This document shows positions 1-6,932 of a stretch of DNA of 20,506 nt, one piece after another. A program made the translations under genes and the position numbers. Position 1 is the stretch's first letter. Each line of letters begins with the position of its first letter. The notes beneath the pieces are model-generated. The model did not search any database. It was given only the letters and a program-made list of their open reading frames with translations, and was not told the DNA's origin. The stretch comes from Kingella sp. (in: b-proteobacteria) (GTDB taxonomy: Bacteria > Pseudomonadota > Gammaproteobacteria > Burkholderiales > Neisseriaceae), in assembly GCF_030527935.1 (NCBI RefSeq), contig NZ_JAUMZV010000037.1, forward strand, positions 1-20,506, written 5' to 3'.

Positions 1-1
1 T

Positions 2-118
2 ACCACCAATCTCTTGGACGGCACATTCTCGGACATGAAACGGCTTTTGAGGTGTTATCAGGGGATGAGTAAGGATGGCAGGATTAGGTTTATTAAAGAC
101 TATTTTTCCAAAAAATGA
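2..118 (+). CDS. C-terminal end of a transposase-like protein (partial at window edge)
   Basis: An open frame enters from the left edge and ends at the TGA at 116-118, giving 38 residues that begin TTNLLDGTFSDMKRLLRC and end with a lysine/phenylalanine-rich tail. The pattern T-T-N-x-x-D/E-G-x-F-S-x-x-K, followed by a short basic stretch and G-M/L-S, resembles the extreme C-terminus of DDE-type IS transposases, where an Asn/Glu-containing segment precedes the last helix. I cannot name the IS family. The rest of the gene lies outside the window, so I cannot tell whether it is intact. No inverted terminal repeat could be confirmed from the part that is visible. Confidence 0.5.
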   Translation, partial: TTNLLDGTFSDMKRLLRCYQGMSKDGRIRFIKDYFSKK

Positions 119-124
119 ACTTGC

Positions 125-184
125 AGCAGTAAATTTGTTACTTAGCGGCTATGTTCTTGGATTTAGCAGTAAATTTGTTACTTA
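125..184. repeat. 20-bp direct repeat, two copies 40 bp apart
   Basis: The 20-mer AGCAGTAAATTTGTTACTTA occurs at 125-144 and again, identically, at 165-184. It begins 7 bp after the stop codon of the transposase fragment. It may belong to the end of that mobile element, for example as a repeated terminal sequence, but no partner end is visible. Confidence 0.8.
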
Positions 185-185
185 C

Positions 186-220
186 GCCTGAAAACGCATA
201 ACCCCGTTTTCAGGCTGCCT
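186..220 (-). terminator. DUS-containing hairpin downstream of tpx
   Basis: GCCTGAAAACG at 186-196 and CGTTTTCAGGC at 205-215 form a perfect 11-bp stem with an 8-nt loop. An exact DUS occupies 209-220. The hairpin lies 24 bp beyond the stop codon of tpx, as is usual for terminators built from uptake sequences in this family. It lacks a long U-tract, so its strength is uncertain. Confidence 0.6.
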
Positions 221-243
221 TTGTTTACAGCAAGGACGACCGA

Positions 244-738
244 TTACAAAACCGCAATCGCCGCATCGTAATCAGGCTCTTCTTTGATTTCGGGCACGAG
301 ACCAACGTGCAGCACTTTGTCGTGTTCATCCAGCACCACCACCGCGCGGGCAGTCAAACCGCGCAACGCGCCATCGGCCAGTGCCACGCCGTAATCCTGC
401 GCAAAGTTGCTGCGGAAGCTAGACAGCGTTACCACGTTGTCCAAGCCTTCCGCGCCGCAAAAACGCGCTTGGGCAAAGGGCAAATCGGCAGAAATGCACA
501 GCACAACGGTGTTGGCTAATGCTGATGCGCGTTGGTTAAACGTGCGCACCGATTGTTGGCACACGCCTGTGTCAATGCTGGGGAAAATATTGAGCACTTT
601 GCGCTTGCCTGCAAAATCCGCCAGCGTTTTGTCGGATAAATCGGCGGCGGTGAGCGTGAATGCGGGTGCGGCTGCGCCGACAGCGGGCAATGCGCCGTTG
701 AGTTGTACGGGTTGTCCAGCGAGTGTAACGGTTGTCAT
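244..738 (-). CDS. tpx: Thiol peroxidase Tpx (atypical 2-Cys peroxiredoxin)
   Basis: The 164-residue product reduces hydrogen peroxide and alkyl hydroperoxides with electrons from thioredoxin. The family motif PSIDTGVCQQSVRTFN carries the peroxidatic Cys60, and the resolving cysteine is Cys94 in ARFCGAEGL; these match Cys61 and Cys95 of the E. coli enzyme. Cys81 is a third cysteine. Length is normal for the family and there is no signal peptide, so I place it in the cytoplasm. The start at 738 is preceded on the minus strand by AAGGA at suitable spacing. It is transcribed alone, with a DUS hairpin downstream. A short hairpin (771-798) lies about 30 bp upstream of the start. Confidence 0.95.
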   Translation of the reverse strand: MTTVTLAGQPVQLNGALPAVGAAAPAFTLTAADLSDKTLADFAGKRKVLNIFPSIDTGVCQQSVRTFNQRASALANTVVLCISADLPFAQARFCGAEGLDNVVTLSSFRSNFAQDYGVALADGALRGLTARAVVVLDEHDKVLHVGLVPEIKEEPDYDAAIAVL

Positions 739-920
739 GATTCAGTTTTCCTTGTGGTGGGTTGAGTGAATTTCAGGCTGCCTTGGGCGCGCCTGAAACT
801 AAGTGCTTTTAGTGCGCTGCGTTTATCGTCAAATGTCCGCCCAATGCGCCGTCAAAAGCAGGCGAATAGTAGCGCAACGGCGATAAACGTGGCAAGCGGG
901 TAGGGCAAAGGCAGCCTTAT

Positions 921-955
921 CCATTTGTCCAAATCTTTGATTTGGGTATAAATGG
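921..955. repeat. 35-bp nested palindrome, CCAAATC/GATTTGG family
   Basis: Outer arms CCATTT (921-926) and AAATGG (950-955) enclose inner arms AAATC (931-935) and GATTT (939-943). A 37-bp relative lies inside mnmC at 15224-15260, and a related core lies inside the Correia-like element near 16818-16840. The three share CCAAATC or CCAGATC, then GATTTGG and ACAAA when put in the same orientation. Confidence 0.65.
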
Positions 956-993
956 TTATACCGCAGCGCAACGCGCAAGGTTGAAAACCTAAA

Positions 994-1020
994 ATGGAGT
1001 GGCGACGGCTCGTCGCCAAA
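994..1020 (+). repeat. ATGGAG-GGCGACG palindromic repeat, truncated copy
   Basis: ATGGAGT is followed by a perfect hairpin, GGCGACG (1001-1007), loop GCT, CGTCGCC (1011-1017). The same unit recurs inverted at 13381-13404 and again at 18755-18780, where an 81-bp full element can be recognised. Here the match stops just before the 162-bp element that begins at 1032. Confidence 0.7.
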
Positions 1021-1031
1021 TGCTGCATTTA

Positions 1032-1193
1032 AGAACCTGTATTCACTATTTCCATAGACAGATTTTATGACATAAAAGCGCGGCTACTGCGTTAAAAATG
1101 CTCGCAAGGTGTCCAACCTTGCTGCGCTTTTTGCCTTGTATCCGCGCTTTTATGTCATAAAATCTGTCTATGGAAATAGTGAATACAGGTTCT
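1032..1193 (+). mobile_element. 162-bp MITE-like element, copy 1 (perfect 52-bp terminal inverted repeats)
   Basis: The element begins AGAACCTGTATTCACTATTT and ends with its reverse complement. In this copy the two arms match over 52 bp without a mismatch, through CATAGACAGATTTTATGAC and ATAAAAGCGCGG. The centre is a smaller hairpin, GCAAGGT/ACCTTGC. It encodes no protein. Four more copies of the same length lie at 4888, 8133, 12448 and 17954, all in the same orientation. A transcript would fold into one long hairpin. Copy 1 sits 21 bp beyond the galK stop codon. Confidence 0.85.
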
Positions 1194-1214
1194 AAATCTC
1201 AAACCATCAAAAAA

Positions 1215-2360
1215 TCATTCAACCACGCTCACCCCTGCCTGCGGCGTGCACACAAACACTTCTTCTTGCAGCCCCGTGCGTGCGTGGTAATACTGGGCGA
1301 TGTGTTGGCGCACGGCGTTTACCAAATCGTGTGGCGCAAGGACGACGATGCAGCCGCCGAAGCCTCCGCCTGTCATGCGTGCGCCGCCGCGTTCGCCGAT
1401 GATTTCGCTGGCGAGTGCCACCAGCGTGTCCACGGCGGGGTGGGTGATTTCAAATTCGTCGCGCATGCCTGCGTGGCTGGCGGCCATTAGGCGGCTTAGG
1501 GCGGCGATGTCGTTGCGGCGCATGGCAGCGGCGGCATCGAGCGTGCGCTGGTTTTCTTGAATGATGTAGCGGGCGCGGCGGGCGGCGGTTGCGTCCAAGC
1601 CGTGCTTGCCTGCGTCAAACTGGGCGAGCGATAGGTCGCGCAGGGCGGGTACGCCAAAATGGGCGGCGGCGGCTTCGCATTGGGCGCGGCGGGTGTTGTA
1701 TTCGCTGCCCACCAAGCCGCGTTGCACATGGCTGTGGATAATCATAATCGCCAAGCCTGAGGGAATGGGCACGGCTTCGGTGTGCAGGCTGCGGCAGTCA
1801 ATCAACACGGCGTGCCCTGCTTGCCCGCGCGCGCTGGTGAGTTGGTCCATGATGCCGCAGTTGCAGCCGACAAAGCGGTTTTCGGCGTATTGCCCGATTT
1901 GGGCGATTTCGGTTTCGCTTAAAGGCAGCCTGAAAATATGTTGCACGGCTTTGCCGATGGCGACTTCCAGCGCGGCGGACGAGCTTAACCCTGCGCCTTG
2001 TGGCACGTTGCCGCTGACGGCGATGTCCACGCCTTCGGGCAGCCTGAAACCGCGTTCGGCTAATACCCAAATCACGCCGCGAATGTAGTTTGCCCATTGT
2101 TTTTCGGATGGGGCGATGGGCGCGTCTAGCGAAAATTCGTCGCGCTCGTTGTAATCGGCGGCATACACTCGCACGCTGCGGCTGCCGTTGGGGGCGATGG
2201 CGACGTGGGTGGCGAAGTCTATGGCGCAGGGCAGTACGAAGCCGTCGTTGTAGTCGGTGTGTTCGCCGATAAGATTGACACGACCGGGGGCGCGAATGAG
2301 CGCGGCGTGGGGGCGGGCGAATTGTTGTTGGAAGAGTTGGGGGAGTGGGGTGGGGGTCAT
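1215..2360 (-). CDS. galK: Galactokinase GalK
   Basis: The 381-residue enzyme phosphorylates alpha-D-galactose to galactose 1-phosphate with ATP, the first step of the Leloir pathway in the cytoplasm. It belongs to the GHMP kinase family. The galactokinase signature GRVNLIGEHTDYNDG is at residues 26-40. The glycine/serine-rich ATP loop reads GNVPQGAGLSSSAA, and the catalytic-base region reads CGIMDQ. The C-terminal GHMP motif is MTGGGFGGC. I chose the ATG at 2358-2360 because GAAGGAA precedes it, giving almost the length of E. coli GalK; a 12-residue N-terminal extension is possible but lacks this support. It is the second gene after galT, 118 bp away across two hairpins. An exact DUS (1923-1934) and a one-mismatch DUS lie inside the gene. 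Confidence 0.96.
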   Translation of the reverse strand: MTPTPLPQLFQQQFARPHAALIRAPGRVNLIGEHTDYNDGFVLPCAIDFATHVAIAPNGSRSVRVYAADYNERDEFSLDAPIAPSEKQWANYIRGVIWVLAERGFRLPEGVDIAVSGNVPQGAGLSSSAALEVAIGKAVQHIFRLPLSETEIAQIGQYAENRFVGCNCGIMDQLTSARGQAGHAVLIDCRSLHTEAVPIPSGLAIMIIHSHVQRGLVGSEYNTRRAQCEAAAAHFGVPALRDLSLAQFDAGKHGLDATAARRARYIIQENQRTLDAAAAMRRNDIAALSRLMAASHAGMRDEFEITHPAVDTLVALASEIIGERGGARMTGGGFGGCIVVLAPHDLVNAVRQHIAQYYHARTGLQEEVFVCTPQAGVSVVE

Positions 2361-2401
2361 GGGGGGTTCCTTCTGAAAACAGGTTTGGTAGTTCACATCG
2401 T

Positions 2402-2422
2402 GTGGGCAAGCAAGTTGCCCAC
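2402..2422. repeat. GTGGGCAA palindrome between galT and galK
   Basis: GTGGGCAA and TTGCCCAC form a perfect 8-bp stem around the loop GCAAG. Nearly the same hairpin recurs at 17916-17936, within a 77-bp palindromic element downstream of pyrF. It would be in the galT-galK message. Confidence 0.7.
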
Positions 2423-2430
2423 CCTGCTTA

Positions 2431-2478
2431 TTTTCAGGCTGCCCTTGTTGATAAAAACAGCCACAGGCAGCCTGAAAA
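2431..2478. repeat. Inverted DUS pair between galT and galK
   Basis: TTTTCAGGCTGCC (2431-2443) and GGCAGCCTGAAAA (2466-2478) form a 13-bp stem directly after the galT stop codon. It could act as an intercistronic terminator or attenuator that lowers galK relative to galT. The effect is inferred from the structure only. Confidence 0.7.
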
Positions 2479-3513
2479 TCATCGCTCCAAATAATGCACC
2501 AGCGACAACGCCGCCAATCTTTCCGCCGCTTGCTCCGCCGTTAAATCGCGTTGCGCTTCGGCAAGCATTTCATAGCCCACCATAAACTTGCGCACGGTTG
2601 CCGAGCGCAGCAGCGGCGGATAAAAATGCGCGTGCAGCGTCCATTCGGGGTGCGCTTCGCCGTCAAACGGCGCGCCGTGCCAGCCCATTGAATAGGGGAA
2701 GCTGGTTTCAAACAGGTTGTCGTAGCGCGTGGTGAGCTGCTTCAATGCCAATGCCAAATCGGCGCGTTCGGCGGGCGACAAATCGGTGATGCGCTGGGCG
2801 GGGAATTTGGGCAACAGCAGCGTTTCAAACGGCCACGCCGCCCAATAGGGCACAACCGCCAGCCAATGCGCGGTTTCCACCACGATGCGCTCGCGGCGGC
2901 GCAATTCTTCGGCGGCATAATCGTGCAACAAATTGCTGCCATGCAGCCTGAAATAGCGTTGCTGCGCGGCGTGCGCTTTGGCGGGCAAGTCGGGCAGAAA
3001 ATCGCTCGCCCAAATCTGCCCGTGCGGGTGCGGATTGGAGCAGCCCATCACCGCGCCTTTGTTTTCAAAAATCTGCACCCAGCGGTAGCTTTGCCCCAGC
3101 TCGGCGGCTTGCGCTTGCCACACGGCTATCACGCGCTCAATTTCAGGCTGCGTGAGCTGCGGCAGGGTTTTGCTGTGGTCGGGCGAAAAGCAGATGACAC
3201 GGCTGATGCCGCGCACGCTTTGGCTTTGAAACAGCAGGTTGGCGTTGTCGCTAAACACGGGCGTGTCGGGCAGGAGAGCGGAAAAATCGTTGGTGAACAC
3301 GAATGGCTCGGCGTAATCGGGATTGGTTTCGCCGTTGATGCGCGTGTTGCGCGGGCAAAGGTAGCAGGCGGGGTCGTGGGCGGGCTTGGGCGCGGTGTCG
3401 GCTTTTTCTTGCTGCCCTTGCCACGGGCGTTTGGCGCGATGGGGGGAGACTAAAATCCAGCTTTCCGTTAAAGGGTTATAGCGGCGGTGGGGGTGGTCGG
3501 CGGGGGAGAACAT
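2479..3513 (-). CDS. galT: Galactose-1-phosphate uridylyltransferase GalT
   Basis: The 344-residue enzyme exchanges UMP between UDP-glucose and galactose 1-phosphate, giving UDP-galactose and glucose 1-phosphate. The active-site signature SNPHPHGQIW is intact, with HPH at 162-164; the last His is expected to carry the UMP. Cys50 and Cys53 (CYLC) match the metal-binding pair of the GalT family, and the N-terminal RYNPLTESWILVSPHRAKRPWQ block is typical. Length is close to E. coli GalT. The ATG at 3511-3513 has no obvious Shine-Dalgarno sequence, so the start is less certain than the identity. galT is first in a galT-galK unit divergent from mglBAC, so the 285-bp region between them must hold both promoters. 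Confidence 0.96.
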   Translation of the reverse strand: MFSPADHPHRRYNPLTESWILVSPHRAKRPWQGQQEKADTAPKPAHDPACYLCPRNTRINGETNPDYAEPFVFTNDFSALLPDTPVFSDNANLLFQSQSVRGISRVICFSPDHSKTLPQLTQPEIERVIAVWQAQAAELGQSYRWVQIFENKGAVMGCSNPHPHGQIWASDFLPDLPAKAHAAQQRYFRLHGSNLLHDYAAEELRRRERIVVETAHWLAVVPYWAAWPFETLLLPKFPAQRITDLSPAERADLALALKQLTTRYDNLFETSFPYSMGWHGAPFDGEAHPEWTLHAHFYPPLLRSATVRKFMVGYEMLAEAQRDLTAEQAAERLAALSLVHYLER

Positions 3514-3798
3514 GGGATGGATACTCGCGTGTAGTGTTGTGAAACAGAATTTTGGCTATTTTATGGCGAATTTTTACGAAAACATACATTTTTTTTCAAT
3601 TTAAATTCAAATCGTTTGCCCAATGGCAAAATTTGTGGGTTTACAAAGTTTTTCGTTTGGTAGAAACTTGTTCATTGTAGTTTTGTGTAGTTGGCTGTAT
3701 TGCGCAGCTAATCTGTTCAAATTGGTTTTCAGGCTGCCTTGGGCATCTGGCAATAGGCAGCCTGAAAACGATGTAAACCCACTTTTGGAGATGTAATC
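3514..3798. promoter_or_regulatory. Divergent galT/mglB control region
   Basis: This AT-rich spacer separates two divergent galactose transcription units and must contain both promoters. I cannot single out a convincing -35/-10 pair. A perfect inverted repeat TTTGCC-CAAT-GGCAAA at 3615-3630 is a possible operator, and an inverted DUS pair at 3726-3768 lies in the presumed mglB leader. LacI/GalR-type regulators control such loci elsewhere, but their usual central CG is missing from the palindrome, so no regulator can be named. Confidence 0.5.
3726..3768 (+). repeat. Inverted DUS pair in the mglB leader
   Basis: TTTTCAGGCTGCCT and AGGCAGCCTGAAAA form a perfect 14-bp stem with a 15-nt loop, ending 30 bp before the mglB start codon. 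Both arms contain exact DUS. No U-tract follows in the mglB direction, so it could be a leader structure as well as a weak terminator. Confidence 0.75.
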
Positions 3799-4869
3799 AT
3801 GCAATTTAAACCAACATTTTTGGCTACGGTTTTGTGCGCCACTTTGGGCTTGTCAGCTTGCGGCGATGCGGGCAACAACAGCGCGCCTGCGGGCAATGCT
3901 TCGGGCGCGCAAGCGGCGCAATCCAGCGGCGCGGCTGCGGTGGGCGAAGGCGCAAAAGTTGGCGTTACCATTTATAAATATGACGACAACTTTATGTCGT
4001 TGATGCGCAAGGCTTTGGAAAACGAAGCGGCAACGCACAAAACGGCTGAATTGCTGCTCAACGATTCGCAAAACAGCCAATCTACGCAAAACGACCAAGT
4101 GGACGTATTGCTGTCCAAAGGCGTGAAAGTGTTGGCGATTAACTTGGTTGACCCCGCCGCCGCGCCGACCATTATCAGCAAAGCCAAAGCGGCGGATGTG
4201 CCTGTGATTTTCTTTAACAAAGACCCTGGGGAAGCCGCGTTGAAAACCTACGACAAGGCTTATTTTATCGGCACCAATCCGCAAGAATCGGGCGAAATCC
4301 AAGGCAAATTGGTGGGCGATTCTTGGAAAGCGCATCCTGAGTGGGATTTGAACAAAGACGGCGTGATTGATTATGTGTTGCTCAAAGGCGAACCTGGTCA
4401 TCCCGATGCGGAAGCGCGCACCAAATATGTGGTGGAAAAACTGAAAGCCGATGGCTACAAAGTGAAACAGTTGCAACTGGATACAGGGATGTGGGACGCT
4501 GCCAAAGCCAAAGACATCATGCAGGCTTGGCTGGCAGGGCCTAGCGGCAAGCAGATTGAAGTGGTGTTGTCTAACAACGATGCGATGGCAATGGGCGCGG
4601 TGGAAGCGATGAAAGCGCAAGGCAAAGTGTTGCCCACCTTTGGCGTGGATGCGCTGCCCGAAGCCTTGCAAATGATTAAAGCCGACACGCTATCGGGCAC
4701 GGTGTTAAACGATGGCGACACGCAAGCCAAAGCGATTTACGCGCTGGCGGTGGATTTGGCAAACGGCAAAGACCCGAAACAAAATCCTGAATTGAAGCTG
4801 GAAAACAATATGATTCGCGTGCCTTATGTGGGCGTGGATAAAGCCAATTTGGATAAATTTGCGAAGTAA
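3799..4869 (+). CDS. mglB: D-galactose/D-glucose ABC transporter binding lipoprotein MglB
   Basis: The 356-residue protein captures galactose or glucose for the MglAC importer. It has a type II signal peptide with lipobox LSAC and acceptor Cys21, then an Ala/Gly/Ser-rich tether to about residue 50. This suggests a membrane-anchored lipoprotein, unlike the soluble periplasmic E. coli MglB. The mature part is very close to E. coli MglB. Sugar-contact positions are visible: Asp63 in YKYDDNF, Asn140 in FFNKD, His201/Asp203/Arg207 in GHPDAEAR, Asn260 in NNDAMAMG and Asp284 in FGVDALPEAL. The calcium loop DLNKDGVID is at 183-191. GGAG precedes the ATG. Downstream, a 346-bp gap with a 162-bp hairpin element separates it from mglA. 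Confidence 0.96.
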   Translation: MQFKPTFLATVLCATLGLSACGDAGNNSAPAGNASGAQAAQSSGAAAVGEGAKVGVTIYKYDDNFMSLMRKALENEAATHKTAELLLNDSQNSQSTQNDQVDVLLSKGVKVLAINLVDPAAAPTIISKAKAADVPVIFFNKDPGEAALKTYDKAYFIGTNPQESGEIQGKLVGDSWKAHPEWDLNKDGVIDYVLLKGEPGHPDAEARTKYVVEKLKADGYKVKQLQLDTGMWDAAKAKDIMQAWLAGPSGKQIEVVLSNNDAMAMGAVEAMKAQGKVLPTFGVDALPEALQMIKADTLSGTVLNDGDTQAKAIYALAVDLANGKDPKQNPELKLENNMIRVPYVGVDKANLDKFAK

Positions 4870-4887
4870 GCGATAGGCTGCCTTGTA

Positions 4888-5049
4888 AGAACCTGTATTC
4901 ACTATTTTCATAGGCATCTTTAATGCCCTAAAAACGCGGCTACCGCGTTAAAAATGCTCGCAAGGTGTCCAACCTTGCTGCGCTTTTTGCCTTGTATCCA
5001 CGCTTTTATGTCATCAAATCTGCCTATGCAAATAATGAATACAGGTTCT
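4888..5049 (+). mobile_element. 162-bp MITE-like element, copy 2 (between mglB and mglA)
   Basis: Same length, ends and centre as copy 1, but with the most divergent arms of the five (for example CATAGGCATCTTTAATG on the left and CTATGCAAATAATG on the right). The left flank ends AGGCTGCCTT-GTA and the right flank holds AAAGGCAGCCTGAA. It therefore appears to sit in the loop of a former inverted DUS pair. A transcript crossing mglB-mglA would contain the whole hairpin. Confidence 0.8.
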
Positions 5050-5100
5050 AAGACCCAAAGGCAGCCTGAAAACTGAAATGGCGATATAAACGTTTAGCTG

Positions 5101-5149
5101 TTTCAGGCTGCCTTAAATGGTATCTTGTTCCGCAAAAGGCAGCCTGAAA
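5101..5149 (+). repeat. Inverted DUS pair upstream of mglA
   Basis: TTTCAGGCTGCCTT (5101-5114) pairs with AAGGCAGCCTGAAA (5136-5149), a 14-bp stem. A third exact DUS at 5059-5070 offers an alternative partner for the left arm. They lie 66 bp before the mglA start. Confidence 0.7.
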
Positions 5150-5215
5150 ACGCTGTTGCCACCCTTTAATCTCAATCGCCATAACCACCACCATAACAAC
5201 AACAGGACAACCCCC

Positions 5216-6742
5216 ATGACCGCTTCGCCCCCCAACCCCACGCAGCCTGAACACGAAATCCTGCTCGCCATGACCGATGTGCACAAAGCCTTCCCTGGTG
5301 TCAAAGCCTTGGATGGTGTAAACCTAACCGTGAAAGCCCATTCGGTGCACGCGCTGATGGGCGAAAACGGCGCAGGCAAATCCACGCTGCTCAAATGCCT
5401 GTTTGGCATCTACGCCAAAGATTCGGGCAGCATTCAATTTTTGGGCAAAGAAGTCAATTTCAGCAGCGCGAAAGAAGCGTTGGAAAACGGCATTTCTATG
5501 GTGCATCAAGAGCTGAATTTGGTGAAACAGCTCACGGTGATGGACAACCTATGGCTGGGGCGATACCCCACCAAAGGCTTGTTTGTGGACACAGCCAAAA
5601 TGTTTGCCGACACGCAAGCCATCTTCAACGAGCTAGACATCCACATCAACCCGCGCGAAAAAGTGGCGAAACTATCCGTTTCCGAAATGCAAATGATAGA
5701 AATCGCCAAAGCCTTCTCGTATAACGCCAAAATCGTCATCATGGACGAGCCGACTTCATCGCTATCAGAAAAAGAAGTCGCCCATCTGTTTAAAATCATT
5801 GAAAAACTGAAACAACGCGGCTGCGGCATCATCTATATCTCGCACAAAATGGAAGAAATTTTCAAAATTTGCGATGAAACCACCATTTTGCGCGATGGCA
5901 AATGGATAGACACGCTAGAAGTTGCCCAAACCAATATGGACGAACTGGTCGCCAAAATGGTGGGGCGCAGCTTAACGCAACGCTTCCCAGAAAAAACCAA
6001 CACGCCCAGCGAAGTGGTGTTGCAAGTGAGCCATTTAACCGCGAAAAATCAACCGTCTATCCAAGATGTGAGCTTTGAATTGCGCCAAGGCGAAGTGTTG
6101 GGCATTGGCGGCTTGGTGGGCGCAAAACGCACCGATATTGTGGAAACGCTGTTTGGCATCCGCGAAAAACAAGGCGGCGAAGTGCGCGTGCATGGCAAGC
6201 TGGTGAACAACCATTCGCCTGTGGATGCGATTAAAAACGGCTTTGCGCTGGTAACCGAAGAACGGCGCAGCACGGGCATTTTTGGTGGGCTAGACATCAG
6301 CTTTAACTCGTTGATTTCCAACATTCGCGGCTACGAAAAATCTGGCTTTTTGAATAACAAAAAAATGAAAGAAGACACGCAATGGGTGATTGATGCCATG
6401 CGCGTGAAAACTCCCGCGCACAAAACGCGCATCGGCTCGCTATCGGGCGGCAACCAGCAAAAAGTGATTTTGGGACGCTGGCTGCTCACCAGCCCCGAAA
6501 TTTTGATGCTAGACGAACCCACGCGCGGCATTGACATCGGCGCGAAATTTGAAATTTATCAACTGATTAACGATTTGGCGGCGCGCGGCAAAGCGGTGAT
6601 TATGATTTCATCCGAAATGCCCGAATTGCTCGGCATCACCGACCGCATCCTTGTGATGAGCGCGGGGCGCGTGGCGGGCATAGTGGAAACCGCGAAAACC
6701 AGCCAAGAAGAGATTTTGCAGCTATCGGCGAAGTATCTGTAA
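5216..6742 (+). CDS. mglA: Galactose/methyl galactoside import ATP-binding protein MglA
   Basis: The 508-residue ATPase powers MglBC sugar import at the cytoplasmic face. Two ABC modules are fused. The first has Walker A GENGAGKST (49-57), signature LSVSEMQ and Walker B IVIMDEPTS. The second has the degenerate P-loop region GLVGAKRTDIVETLFG that is typical of MglA/RbsA proteins, signature LSGGNQQK and Walker B ILMLDEPTRG. Length matches E. coli MglA (506 residues). I chose the ATG at 5216 because AGGA precedes it and the N-terminus then agrees with the family. The open frame extends 33 codons upstream, but that part is translated DUS hairpin. mglC follows after 190 bp that hold four exact DUS. 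Confidence 0.96.
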   Translation: MTASPPNPTQPEHEILLAMTDVHKAFPGVKALDGVNLTVKAHSVHALMGENGAGKSTLLKCLFGIYAKDSGSIQFLGKEVNFSSAKEALENGISMVHQELNLVKQLTVMDNLWLGRYPTKGLFVDTAKMFADTQAIFNELDIHINPREKVAKLSVSEMQMIEIAKAFSYNAKIVIMDEPTSSLSEKEVAHLFKIIEKLKQRGCGIIYISHKMEEIFKICDETTILRDGKWIDTLEVAQTNMDELVAKMVGRSLTQRFPEKTNTPSEVVLQVSHLTAKNQPSIQDVSFELRQGEVLGIGGLVGAKRTDIVETLFGIREKQGGEVRVHGKLVNNHSPVDAIKNGFALVTEERRSTGIFGGLDISFNSLISNIRGYEKSGFLNNKKMKEDTQWVIDAMRVKTPAHKTRIGSLSGGNQQKVILGRWLLTSPEILMLDEPTRGIDIGAKFEIYQLINDLAARGKAVIMISSEMPELLGITDRILVMSAGRVAGIVETAKTSQEEILQLSAKYL

Positions 6743-6746
6743 ATCG

Positions 6747-6906
6747 TTTTTCAGGCTGCCTGAATCAGGTGATGGCAGAGCCGATAGGCAGCCTGAAAAA
6801 GCCAAATGGGCATTTGCCCGCATCGCTGTTTAAATAGTCGTTCAACCCAATTAAAACTTCACAGGCAGCCTGAAACCCCGCAATACACCGCGCAAGGCAG
6901 CCTGAA
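6747..6906. repeat. DUS cluster between mglA and mglC
   Basis: An inverted pair, TTTTTCAGGCTGCCT (6747-6761) with AGGCAGCCTGAAAAA (6786-6800), gives a 15-bp stem. Two further exact DUS lie at 6863-6874 and 6895-6906. They fill most of the intercistronic space within an operon that is usually compact in enterobacteria. Confidence 0.75.
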
Positions 6907-6932
6907 AAACCATCCCCCAAAGGAAACCCAAT

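Larger units (their letters stand above)
739..1031. other. Gene-free spacer upstream of tpx with small palindromes
   Basis: No coding region is supported here. It holds a DUS (772-783) forming a short hairpin with GCCTGAAA at 791-798. It also holds CGTTTATCG at 820-828 inverted at 881-889, a nested palindrome at 921-955, and a GGCGACG hairpin at 1001-1017. The tpx promoter must lie here, but I see no convincing -10/-35 pair. Confidence 0.5.

Noticed and set aside
125..184. Phage attachment sites formed by the 20-bp direct repeats
   Set aside because: The copies are only 40 bp apart, and there is no tRNA or integrase next to them.
3615..3630. A named GalR/GalS or LacI operator in the galT-mglB spacer
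   Set aside because: The palindrome TTTGCC-CAAT-GGCAAA is real but lacks the central CG of those operators, and no regulator gene is present, so I only list it as a possible operator.
3853..4671. A 272-codon minus-strand open frame opposite mglB
   Set aside because: The composition is rich in His, Arg and Phe with no recognisable domain, and mglB on the other strand is a near-complete match to a known family. It is a shadow frame.
5102..6906. A CRISPR-like array made of regularly repeated 12-mers
   Set aside because: The repeats alternate in orientation, have irregular spacing and match the DUS. No spacers of constant length and no cas genes are present.
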